A stretch of 8,939 nucleotides of DNA from Oscillospiraceae bacterium (lineage in GTDB: Bacteria; Bacillota; Clostridia; Oscillospirales; Ruminococcaceae): positions 1-8,939 of the forward strand of contig JAFLUJ010000023.1 in NCBI GenBank assembly GCA_022511485.1. The letters are read 5' to 3'. Positions 1 through 5,717 of this stretch are shown piece by piece. The notes under the pieces were generated by a model. The model saw only the letters and a program-made list of their open reading frames with translations, did no database searches and had not been told where the DNA came from. The translations under genes and the position numbers were made by a program. Numbering within the stretch: the first letter of the stretch is position 1; each line of letters begins with the position of its first letter.

Positions 1-712
1 CCTCTGTGAGAATTTCCGGCTCTACAGAACCAAGGCGAACCCGCTCTATACCGTCTATGCCGCATACCGCCTCAACAGCGTCTGTAAGACGTTTTCCAAT
101 GTCCACACCGTAAAAGGAGAGGTTTATCCCTACCAGGACGATCTCTTTGTAGCCTGCCTCCGCAAAGCCCTTTGCTTCGGATACTGCGCTTTCAAGGGGC
201 TTGGAGCGGAAGCCTCCACGGGAGTAGGGGATTATACAATAGGTACAGAACATTCCGCAGCCGTCCTGAATTTTAAGAAATGCCCGGGTGTTGTTTTCGT
301 AGCCTTTGTTAGGCATATCCTCAAAGCTCTCGGAGCGATCATACTCATATATACCAAAGATTGGAATTTTGTTCCGGATATGCTCCGAAACAAGCTCCGG
401 CAGAGCGGAGCGATTTTTCGTGCCGGCGATGATGTCCGCTTCCGGGACGCTTTTTGCCTCCTCCGGGAAAGCCTGAGGAAAGCATCCGGTAAGGGCAATG
501 ACTGACTGGGGATACTCTCTGCGGAGACGGCGAAGCTCCTTTTTCAGCTTTTTGTCTCCCGTACCGGTGACCGTGCAGGAGTTGACTACGAAAATATCTG
601 CCTCCGATTCAGATACCGAAATATCATATCCGGCGTCCTTAAAAAGCTGCTTCATATTTTCTGTTTCATAAAGATTGACCTTGCAGCCAAAGGTTATAAA
701 GTAAACATTCAT
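1..712 (-). CDS. mtaB: tRNA (t6A37) C2-methylthiotransferase MtaB, N-terminal part
   Basis: Radical-SAM methylthiotransferase that adds a methylthio group to t6A at position 37 of ANN-decoding tRNAs (family knowledge). The gene runs off the left edge: 237 codons are present, against roughly 430 in the family, so the C-terminal part of the radical-SAM domain and the TRAM domain are missing only because the window ends. Visible: an N-terminal UPF0004 domain with the cluster cysteines C10 (FGCKVN), C46 (NSCTVT) and C77 (TGCFPQ), then the radical-SAM motif C152-x3-C156-x2-C159 (DGCGMFCTYC), followed by IIPYSRG and RLGSVEPE. GCKVNxYETE at residues 9-18 is typical of MtaB rather than MiaB or RimO. 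The start is ATG at 710-712, with GGAG about six bases upstream. It is divergent from the HPr-like gene. Confidence 0.93.
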   Translation of the reverse strand, partial: MNVYFITFGCKVNLYETENMKQLFKDAGYDISVSESEADIFVVNSCTVTGTGDKKLKKELRRLRREYPQSVIALTGCFPQAFPEEAKSVPEADIIAGTKNRSALPELVSEHIRNKIPIFGIYEYDRSESFEDMPNKGYENNTRAFLKIQDGCGMFCTYCIIPYSRGGFRSKPLESAVSEAKGFAEAGYKEIVLVGINLSFYGVDIGKRLTDAVEAVCGIDGIERVRLGSVEPEILTE

Positions 713-751
713 AAAAACTCCATATGTTTTGTGCAAAATACAAAATAAAAT

Positions 752-779
752 TTGACAACCGATTTTACAAATTTATACT
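752..779 (+). promoter_or_regulatory. Upstream sigma-A promoter P1 of the HPr-like gene
   Basis: TTGACA at 752-757, a 16-base spacer and TATACT at 774-779 make a near-consensus housekeeping promoter pointing at the HPr-like gene, with a start expected near 786. It would give a leader of about 100 bases. The 713-888 interval is otherwise AT-rich and non-coding. A much weaker minus-strand candidate for mtaB (TTGTAA complement at 765-770, TATTTT complement at 742-747, 17-base spacer) overlaps it and is not called separately. Confidence 0.6.
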
Positions 780-812
780 ATTACCAATTATTAAAAAGTT
801 TTAAAAACCCCC

Positions 813-841
813 TTGACTTAATCGGTAAAAGCTGTTATGCT
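813..841 (+). promoter_or_regulatory. Downstream extended -10 promoter P2 of the HPr-like gene
   Basis: TTGACT at 813-818, a 17-base spacer, then TATGCT at 836-841 preceded by TG at 833-834 (extended -10). Transcription would start near 848, giving a leader of about 40 bases. Together with P1 this suggests strong or dual transcription of the HPr-like gene. Confidence 0.7.
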
Positions 842-888
842 ATATATATGCCGAGAGGTAAATTTATCTATATTTGGAGGGACAAATC

Positions 889-1119
889 ATGAACACAACT
901 ACAGTAATGTTAGGCACAATCAACGACGTAAAGAACTTTGTTTCTGTTGTTTCACAGTGCGACTATGATGTTGACCTTATTTCTGGAAGATACGCTGTTG
1001 ATGCGAAGTCTATCATGGGTATATTCAGCCTTGACCTTTCAAAGCCTATCAAGCTCGAAGCCCACACAGACAACGCTGACGAGTTTTTTGCTCAGATCAA
1101 GGAATTCATTGTTGACTAA
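889..1119 (+). CDS. HPr-like protein lacking the phosphocarrier histidine
   Basis: A 76-residue protein of the PTS HPr fold. The middle matches HPr well: YDVDLISGRYAVDAKSIMG aligns with the YDADVNL...LKSIMG segment of Bacillus HPr, and residues 40-48 (KSIMGIFSL) correspond to the regulatory Ser46 region, with Ser41 as the equivalent serine. The GIHARPA active-site motif is absent: the aligned stretch is TINDVKNFV (10-18), with no histidine, so transfer of phosphate from enzyme I seems impossible. This resembles Bacillus Crh, an HPr paralogue without His15 that keeps the serine and acts in catabolite regulation; the same role here is only an inference. I chose ATG at 889, eight bases after GGAGG (876-880), rather than TTG at 874, which would overlap that site. 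Tandem promoters and a strong terminator indicate a monocistronic, well-expressed gene. Confidence 0.82.
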   Translation: MNTTTVMLGTINDVKNFVSVVSQCDYDVDLISGRYAVDAKSIMGIFSLDLSKPIKLEAHTDNADEFFAQIKEFIVD

Positions 1120-1163
1120 GCTGATGAAATCGATTTTGAAAAAAGTACTTATGTGTGCAAACT

Positions 1164-1204
1164 GATAACTCCATTTTCCGAAAGGAATCTGGAGTTATCT
1201 TTTT
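1164..1204 (+). terminator. Intrinsic terminator after the HPr-like gene
   Basis: A 10-bp stem (1164-1173 with 1190-1199, GATAACTCCA/TGGAGTTATC) encloses a small internal loop and an inner TTCC-GAAA-GGAA hairpin closed by a GNRA tetraloop, followed by five T (1200-1204). It ends the HPr-like transcript. pyrB ends just to the right on the other strand, so it may also stop pyrB transcription, although the minus-strand U-tract is poor. Confidence 0.9.
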
Positions 1205-1212
1205 GTTAATTA

Positions 1213-2295
1213 TTAATGTCTTCGCAGGACTCGCTCGTCACAGTATTCACATTCAAGGGTATCTCCAGAGCCGCGGAAGCTTTTTGGGATATATTCTTCC
1301 TTCTGTGTAATACAATTTTTATTTGTACAGCATACACCTTTGTGAACCTTACCTTTCAGCAGAACGGTAGGGTATTCATTTTTCAGGACAGTGAGAATGA
1401 GAGCCATTCTGACGTACATTCCGTATTTTGCCTGTTTGAAATACAATGCTCTGGGGTCGTCGTCGACCTCAATGGCGATCTCGTCAACGCGGGGGAGAGG
1501 GTGAAGAACGCAAAGGTCAGGTTTAGCCTTAGACAATTTTGCACGGTCAAGGCAGTAGACGTCCTTCTGCTTTTCGTATTCCTCAGGGGAGGAAAAACGC
1601 TCCCTCTGTATTCTTGTCATGTAAAGTACATCCAGACTGCTTATAGCTTCCTCTATGGAATTTACTTCCTTATATTCACAGTTTTCGGCGGTAAGGATGT
1701 CCTTTATGTAGAAAGGCAGTCTCAGCTCCGGTGTGGAGATAAGTACGAATTTGTTTCCCCTGCAACAGGAAAGAGCCTTGCAGAGAGAGTGGACAGTCCT
1801 GCCGTTTTTAAGGTCTCCGCACAGTCCTATGGTGAGGTCTTCAAGCCTCCCTTTTTCCTTTGACAGGGTAAGCAGGTCGGTCAGCGTCTGGGTAGGGTGG
1901 AGGTGTCCGCCGTCTCCTGCGTTAATTATGGGACAGTCGGCTGTAAGGGCAGCAGCCTTTGCAGAGCCTTCCGAGGGATGTCTCATTATCATAATGTCGG
2001 CGTAGTTGGATACGATCTTGGTGGTGTCCTTGAGGTTCTCTCCCTTTGCCACAGAGGAGGTAGCAGGATTGTCAAAGCCGATAATAGTACCTCCCAGCTT
2101 TAGCATAGCAGCCTGAAAGGACATCTGTGTCCGTGTAGATGGCTCATAAAAAAGGGTCGCCATGATCTTTCCGTCACATTCATGGGCGTATTTTTCGGGA
2201 GCATCAGCGATCTCTGCGCCCAGAGAAACCACCTTATTCCACCAGTCCACCGGCATATCGTTCAAGTCGATAAGATTTGTAAATCTTGAAACCAT
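1213..2295 (-). CDS. pyrB: Aspartate carbamoyltransferase with a PyrI-like C-terminal zinc segment
   Basis: Condenses carbamoyl phosphate with L-aspartate to N-carbamoyl-L-aspartate, the committed step of pyrimidine synthesis; cytoplasmic. Catalytic motifs are complete: carbamoyl-phosphate loop STRT (53-56), the SVAKGEN loop with S81 and K84, MRHP (R105), HPTQT (133-137), DLKNGRTVHSL (161-171), MTRIQRERF (226-234) and HPLPR (265-269). Catalytic subunits usually end soon after the segment equivalent to residue 310; this 360-residue protein continues with C323-x4-C328 and C349-x2-C352, like the zinc domain of the separate regulatory subunit PyrI (CxxxxC...CxYC). The nucleotide-binding domain of PyrI is absent and no pyrI gene is in view. 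The ATG start has a GGCGG site about seven bases upstream. It is monocistronic here, convergent with the HPr-like gene and divergent from the sigma operon. Confidence 0.95.
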   Translation of the reverse strand: MVSRFTNLIDLNDMPVDWWNKVVSLGAEIADAPEKYAHECDGKIMATLFYEPSTRTQMSFQAAMLKLGGTIIGFDNPATSSVAKGENLKDTTKIVSNYADIMIMRHPSEGSAKAAALTADCPIINAGDGGHLHPTQTLTDLLTLSKEKGRLEDLTIGLCGDLKNGRTVHSLCKALSCCRGNKFVLISTPELRLPFYIKDILTAENCEYKEVNSIEEAISSLDVLYMTRIQRERFSSPEEYEKQKDVYCLDRAKLSKAKPDLCVLHPLPRVDEIAIEVDDDPRALYFKQAKYGMYVRMALILTVLKNEYPTVLLKGKVHKGVCCTNKNCITQKEEYIPKSFRGSGDTLECEYCDERVLRRH

Positions 2296-2327
2296 ATTTA
2301 ATCCGCCTTTACATTATATATCGTTTA

Positions 2328-2356
2328 ATTATATCAGATTTTGGGGAAAATTTCAA
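2328..2356 (-). promoter_or_regulatory. pyrB promoter
   Basis: On the minus strand, TTGAAA (2351-2356), a 17-base spacer and a perfect TATAAT (2328-2333). The expected start near 2321 leaves a leader of only about 25 bases before the pyrB ATG, too short for a PyrR-type attenuator. Confidence 0.8.
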
Positions 2357-2392
2357 TACCTTGACGAAAAACTTTCGGAAGAATTTTTTATC

Positions 2393-2419
2393 TGTAACCT
2401 TTTCACTATTTGAAGCGTC
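2393..2419 (+). promoter_or_regulatory. ECF-type promoter of the sigma/anti-sigma operon
   Basis: TGTAAC at 2393-2398 and CGTC at 2416-2419, 17 bases apart, followed by TATATAGG. This is the layout of promoters read by ECF sigma factors of the SigW/SigM/SigV type (TGAAAC, about 16-17 bases, CGTC/CGTA in Bacillus; established knowledge). No convincing sigma-A promoter lies between it and the gene. It is probably recognised by the sigma factor encoded immediately downstream (inference). The leader would be about 25 bases and contains AGGAGG (2432-2437). Confidence 0.6.
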
Positions 2420-2448
2420 TATATAGGTGAAAGGAGGAATAACAGCCA

Positions 2449-2994
2449 ATGAACGATGATGAAATTGTGCGCGCTCTGAAAAACGGCAGGGAAGATGGTC
2501 TGGAAGCACTTATAGACAAGTATGCATCTTACGTTGGGACGATAATCAGACGGATAATTTTGCCGTCTATGTCGGAAAACGATGCTGAGGAGCTTGCTTC
2601 TGACGTTTTCATTGCGGTCTGGCGAAATCCCAAAAAGCTTACCGGGGATAATCTCAGACCTTACATTGCAGCCGCCGCACGAAACAAGGCTCTGAGCTGT
2701 CTCAGGACTGCAAAACAATGGCATCCGATAGAGGAGGAGCTTATTACAGCGGACGGGGACTTTGAAAATGAAGCGGACAGACGTCTGCTTGCGGAGGCTC
2801 TTTCCGCCGCTCTGAAAGAAATGGAAGCTCCCGATCGTGAAATTCTTGTGGGGACGTACTATTACTGCCGCAGTCTGAAAGAAACAGCCTTCGAGCTGGG
2901 AATCACCGAGGGGGCAGCAAAAACAAGACTTTTCCGGGCTAGAGAGCGTCTGAAAAAAATACTTACAGAAAGAGGTATCGTTTATGAAAATTGA
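2449..2994 (+). CDS. ECF-family RNA polymerase sigma-70 factor
   Basis: A 181-residue sigma factor with only regions 2 and 4, the usual size and layout of the extracytoplasmic function group. Region 2 (about 12-88) contains the core-binding DAEELASDVFIAVWRN (45-60) and the DNA-melting part LRPYIAAAARNKALSCLR (69-86). Region 4 (about 115-172) has DREILVGTYYYCRSLKETAFELGI followed by the recognition helix GAAKTRLFRARERLKK (155-170), which would read the -35 box. The start is ATG with AGGAGG 11 bases upstream. The stop overlaps the next gene by 11 bases, suggesting translational coupling with the membrane protein that probably restrains it. The inducing signal and regulon cannot be read from the sequence. 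Confidence 0.93.
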   Translation: MNDDEIVRALKNGREDGLEALIDKYASYVGTIIRRIILPSMSENDAEELASDVFIAVWRNPKKLTGDNLRPYIAAAARNKALSCLRTAKQWHPIEEELITADGDFENEADRRLLAEALSAALKEMEAPDREILVGTYYYCRSLKETAFELGITEGAAKTRLFRARERLKKILTERGIVYEN

Positions 2995-4252
2995 TTTTTA
3001 CGATTTATTTTCCCTGCATACTCCCGAAAATTTTTCAGGGGAGAGAGGAGAAAATTACATGACAGCTGCTGTCAGGAACAAGGTACATGAGAAGCTTTCG
3101 GAAAGTACGTCTGCTTCTTCACGAAAGGTACGTCCTAAAAGAAATTTGGGTAAGATCTTTTTTGCGGCAGCAATTGTCGCAGCTTGTATGGGAATAACCG
3201 TAGGCGCAGCTTCCGGAAAGCTTGGAGAGTTTTTCAATACCCTATCAAGGAGTGAGATCGCAGACAGTGTACCCGGTAGCGGACTTCCTGCTATTGGCGA
3301 GAATCCCGCTGACATGACAGAATACTACAGTCTGCCGGAAACAGTGTTTACTACAGACGGAAATGTATCTGCAGAGCTTCTTGGACTTTACAATGATAGT
3401 AATACTGTAATGCTTAGTATAATGATAACTCCCAAAAACGGTGAGAATATTTCAAATATGAAAATGCCATTTTATTTTACACTGAGAAGTTCTGACGGAA
3501 GCGAAAAGACCTTGAACCAAAGCGGATTTGCGGGAATAGAAAGCTTTACTGACGCGGACATTGACGGTTCATATTGCCTGACGTTTTATCTGACTGATCC
3601 GGACATTGCAGGAAGTACCCTTAAGATACAGTCGGATGGTTTATATACTGTAAATCAGATCAAGGAAGCCCGTAAATTGGTTACAGACGATCAGGCACAG
3701 CGGAGAGCGCAGTTTGAAAATGACGAGGATTGGTTTGAGTATAAGAAAAATAATTCCTGGTATTATGGAAATGCACGTGATTATTATGAAGGGCAGCGGC
3801 TGGCATTGAAAGAGATCGCTCCCGATGCGGCAGGTTCTGTTTCGGCAGAAATCAAAATTCCCGGAACATCGGCTGAACCGATAGAGGCTGACGCATACGG
3901 CGTAACCATGCGGCTTGACAGCTTGTCTATGTATGTATCTAAAATACCGGATGAGCTTTCCGGAGACAGGCACGCAGGCGATGCCTACACGGTCTATCTT
4001 AAAGACGGCAGTGTTATTTCAGATGAATTTTTCATGTTTGATGATGTTGTTCTTACCAACAGTGGCTATAATTTTGACGGAACATCATACAGCCAATACG
4101 CGTATATGCGTGGTACGGAAACAGGCAGTATAAGGTGCTTTGACCGTCCGATAGCAGCGGATGAGGTTGAAAAGGTCGTAATGTATATTTTGAATTATGA
4201 TCAGGATTACAACGAGCAAATAAATGAATATCTGCTTTACAGCGCAGAATAG
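2984..4252 (+). CDS. Putative membrane-anchored anti-sigma factor (DUF4179-like)
   Basis: A 422-residue bitopic protein: a cytosolic N-terminus of about 54 residues, basic before the membrane (RKVRPKRN), one transmembrane helix at about 55-77 (NLGKIFFAAAIVAACMGITV), and an extracytoplasmic part of about 340 residues. The outer part looks beta-rich and two-lobed, with a charged, aromatic middle stretch (around 225-270: QAQRRAQFENDEDWFEYKK). Its style (VYLKDGSVI, a late EVEKVVMYI strand) resembles the DUF4179/DUF5643 proteins that accompany clostridial ECF sigma factors. The role as anti-sigma factor and sensor is inferred from topology, the 11-bp overlap with the sigma gene and this resemblance. 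The N-terminus has no HxxxCxxC zinc anti-sigma motif, and no cysteine at all. The ATG lies inside the end of the sigma gene, beside an AGAGG-like stretch. Confidence 0.72.
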   Translation: MKIDFYDLFSLHTPENFSGERGENYMTAAVRNKVHEKLSESTSASSRKVRPKRNLGKIFFAAAIVAACMGITVGAASGKLGEFFNTLSRSEIADSVPGSGLPAIGENPADMTEYYSLPETVFTTDGNVSAELLGLYNDSNTVMLSIMITPKNGENISNMKMPFYFTLRSSDGSEKTLNQSGFAGIESFTDADIDGSYCLTFYLTDPDIAGSTLKIQSDGLYTVNQIKEARKLVTDDQAQRRAQFENDEDWFEYKKNNSWYYGNARDYYEGQRLALKEIAPDAAGSVSAEIKIPGTSAEPIEADAYGVTMRLDSLSMYVSKIPDELSGDRHAGDAYTVYLKDGSVISDEFFMFDDVVLTNSGYNFDGTSYSQYAYMRGTETGSIRCFDRPIAADEVEKVVMYILNYDQDYNEQINEYLLYSAE

Positions 4253-4258
4253 CAGAAA

Positions 4259-4300
4259 AGGCATTACCGAGGATAAAAGATCGGTAATGCCTGATTTTTT
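4259..4300. terminator. Strong intrinsic terminator between convergent operons
   Basis: A perfect 12-bp stem (4259-4270, AGGCATTACCGA, with 4281-4292) and a 10-base loop, followed on the plus strand by six T (4295-4300). It ends the sigma/anti-sigma operon. On the minus strand the hairpin is followed by a shorter U-rich stretch (TTTTC), so it probably also ends the degV-side operon, whose last stop codon begins at 4305. Confidence 0.93.
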
Positions 4301-4302
4301 AT

Positions 4303-5175
4303 TTAGTCCGGATCCTTTGCCTTAAAGAACGCTCCCACAAGCTTGGGACCTGCGTTTGCGGCGATAACTCCTCCGATTCGAAATGACATTTCGGGAGGGT
4401 ATCCAAGCTTTTTGGTAAGCTCCTTTGCAAGCTCTCTTTCAAGCTCCTCCGAATATCCGTAAACAAGACAATATGGAGTCTGGGGAATTATCCTGTCGGC
4501 GGTGATATCCACTACCTTTGGAATGATAGCCTTGTCTCCTCTGACCTTTGCATCGGTGGAGGAGATGCCTTTTTTGATCTTTATAACGGGGCGAAGTCCC
4601 ATAAGCTCTCCTACAAAGGCAGCGGCAGTACTTACACGTCCGGAACGCTTTACAAATTCAAGGGTGTAGCAGCCGAAATGGACTTCCGCACAGGAAAGCC
4701 AGTCCTGCATATAGGCGATAGCGTCTTCTGCGGAAGCTCCGTGCTGTATCTTTTCTGCCGCCTGGAGCAGGGGATAACCGTAAACTCCGGTATAGTTTCC
4801 CGAATCTATAACATGGATCTTGTATTTATCCTTTGCATCAGGATTGTTTTCATAGAACATATCTATCGCCATTACTGCATTGTTATAGGTAGCAGAGCCA
4901 AGGGAAGCTATGGCAACATAAATAAGGTCGGTATAATCCTGCTCATAATATTCCTTATAAAGCTCTTCAAACTCATATGCTGTGATCTGAGCGTGAGTAG
5001 GGAAGTCCTTTGAATTTATTATCATGTCGTAGTATTCCACATAATCATAATCACGGTCGTAAAATGACTTATCTCCAAGGGTAATGGGGAAACGGAGTAT
5101 CCTTATGTCGTATTTCGCCTCCAGATCCTTTGGAATATCGGACGCTGAGTCGGTCATAAGCTTGATCTTGCTCAT
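4303..5175 (-). CDS. DegV family fatty-acid-binding protein
   Basis: A 290-residue DegV protein, the usual length for the family. DegV/FakB-type proteins hold one fatty acid between two domains, and those paired with a FakA kinase present it for phosphorylation to acyl phosphate; whether this copy does so is unknown. Family landmarks: TDSASDIP (8-15), the THAQITAYEF lipid-loop segment (60-69; a variant of the commoner T-S-Q-P-S version), ASLGSATYNNA (90-100), VIDS (122-125), VKRSGRVS (175-182) and GLRPVIKIKKG (193-203). No fakA kinase gene is in the window. It is the last gene of a four-gene minus-strand operon, 33 bases after trmL. The ATG is preceded by AAAGGA at about ten bases. Confidence 0.93.
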   Translation of the reverse strand: MSKIKLMTDSASDIPKDLEAKYDIRILRFPITLGDKSFYDRDYDYVEYYDMIINSKDFPTHAQITAYEFEELYKEYYEQDYTDLIYVAIASLGSATYNNAVMAIDMFYENNPDAKDKYKIHVIDSGNYTGVYGYPLLQAAEKIQHGASAEDAIAYMQDWLSCAEVHFGCYTLEFVKRSGRVSTAAAFVGELMGLRPVIKIKKGISSTDAKVRGDKAIIPKVVDITADRIIPQTPYCLVYGYSEELERELAKELTKKLGYPPEMSFRIGGVIAANAGPKLVGAFFKAKDPD

Positions 5176-5208
5176 TGTTGTTCAATCCTTTCAAATATAA
5201 TTATTTTG

Positions 5209-5703
5209 TTATTCCCAGGTGTATTTTGTAAGCTGTCCTTCAGCTGCAAGCTCCGGAAAGTCCCACTGTCTTAACACTTCATAGACAGCTATTGCCACAG
5301 AATTTGAAAGATTAAGGCTTCTTAATCTGGGACGCATTGGTATTCTCAGGCAGGTGTCGGGATTTTTTACAAGCAGCGATTCGGGAAGTCCCGCATCCTC
5401 CCTGCCGAACAGAAGGTAGCTGTTGTCCGGGAAGGAAATATCGCTGTATGTATTTTTTCCTTTGGTGGTAAAGTAATAGAAGCTTCCGCTGTTTCGGGAG
5501 AAGAAATCCGCCAAGCCATCGTAATAGGTTATGTCCAGCTCATTCCAGTAATCCAGTCCCGCCCGTTTCAGATTTTTGTCCGTGACCTCAAAGCCCAGGG
5601 GTCTTACAAGATGGAGCTTTGCTCCGGTCACAGCGCAGGTTCGGGAAATATTACCGGTATTCTGAGGAATCTGGGGTTCTACAAGTACAATATTGAGGTT
5701 AAT
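5209..5703 (-). CDS. trmL: tRNA (cytidine/uridine-34 2'-O)-methyltransferase TrmL, probable AUU start
   Basis: SPOUT-superfamily enzyme that 2'-O-methylates the wobble base of tRNA-Leu using SAM (family knowledge). Conserved motifs: PQNTGNI (13-19), FGREDAGLP (99-107) and IPMRPRLRSLNLSNS...VYE (121-142), the last forming the trefoil knot and SAM site. The first ordinary in-frame start is GTG at 5629-5631, but that would delete the first 24 codons, including the conserved NIVLVEPQIPQNTGNI segment. In the same frame the homologous N-terminus begins exactly at ATT 5701-5703 (encoding M/I-N-L-N-I-V), six bases after GGAGGAG (5710-5716). An in-frame TGA at 5728-5730 closes the frame upstream, with no ATG, GTG or TTG between. 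The resulting 164 residues match the family length. Either AUU is the start, or a one-base change from ATG is present. It lies 14 bases after pdxK. Confidence 0.9.
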   Translation of the reverse strand: MNLNIVLVEPQIPQNTGNISRTCAVTGAKLHLVRPLGFEVTDKNLKRAGLDYWNELDITYYDGLADFFSRNSGSFYYFTTKGKNTYSDISFPDNSYLLFGREDAGLPESLLVKNPDTCLRIPMRPRLRSLNLSNSVAIAVYEVLRQWDFPELAAEGQLTKYTWE

Positions 5704-5717
5704 TTTTATCTCCTCCG
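5701..5717 (-). promoter_or_regulatory. Strong ribosome binding site facing an ATT start of trmL
   Basis: On the minus strand, GGAGGAG (5710-5716) directly follows the pdxK stop codon, then six bases (ATAAAA) and ATT (5701-5703). The strength and spacing are optimal, so translation is clearly meant to begin here. This site decides the trmL start. Confidence 0.8.

Noticed and set aside
232..498. Minus-strand open frame of 88 codons.
   Set aside because: It overlaps mtaB in another frame; the mtaB frame contains the six expected cluster cysteines.
874..876. TTG as the start of the HPr-like gene.
   Set aside because: It overlaps the GGAGG that serves ATG 889-891, and HPr homology begins after the ATG.
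1216..1863. Long open frame of 215 codons on the plus strand.
   Set aside because: It is antisense to pyrB, whose protein shows all catalytic motifs. The plus-strand product has no recognisable domain or ribosome binding site.
2313..2318. A second TATAAT on the minus strand close to pyrB.
   Set aside because: It has no -35 box at the proper distance, and the start would fall almost on the ribosome binding site.
2361..2366. TTGACG as a sigma-A -35 box for the sigma operon.
   Set aside because: No acceptable -10 box lies 16-18 bases downstream (TTTTTT at 2384-2389); the ECF-type pair at 2393-2419 fits better.
5629..5631. GTG as the start of trmL.
   Set aside because: It would remove the conserved NIVLVEP...PQNTGNI segment and has no ribosome binding site, whereas ATT at 5701-5703 has both homology and GGAGGAG.
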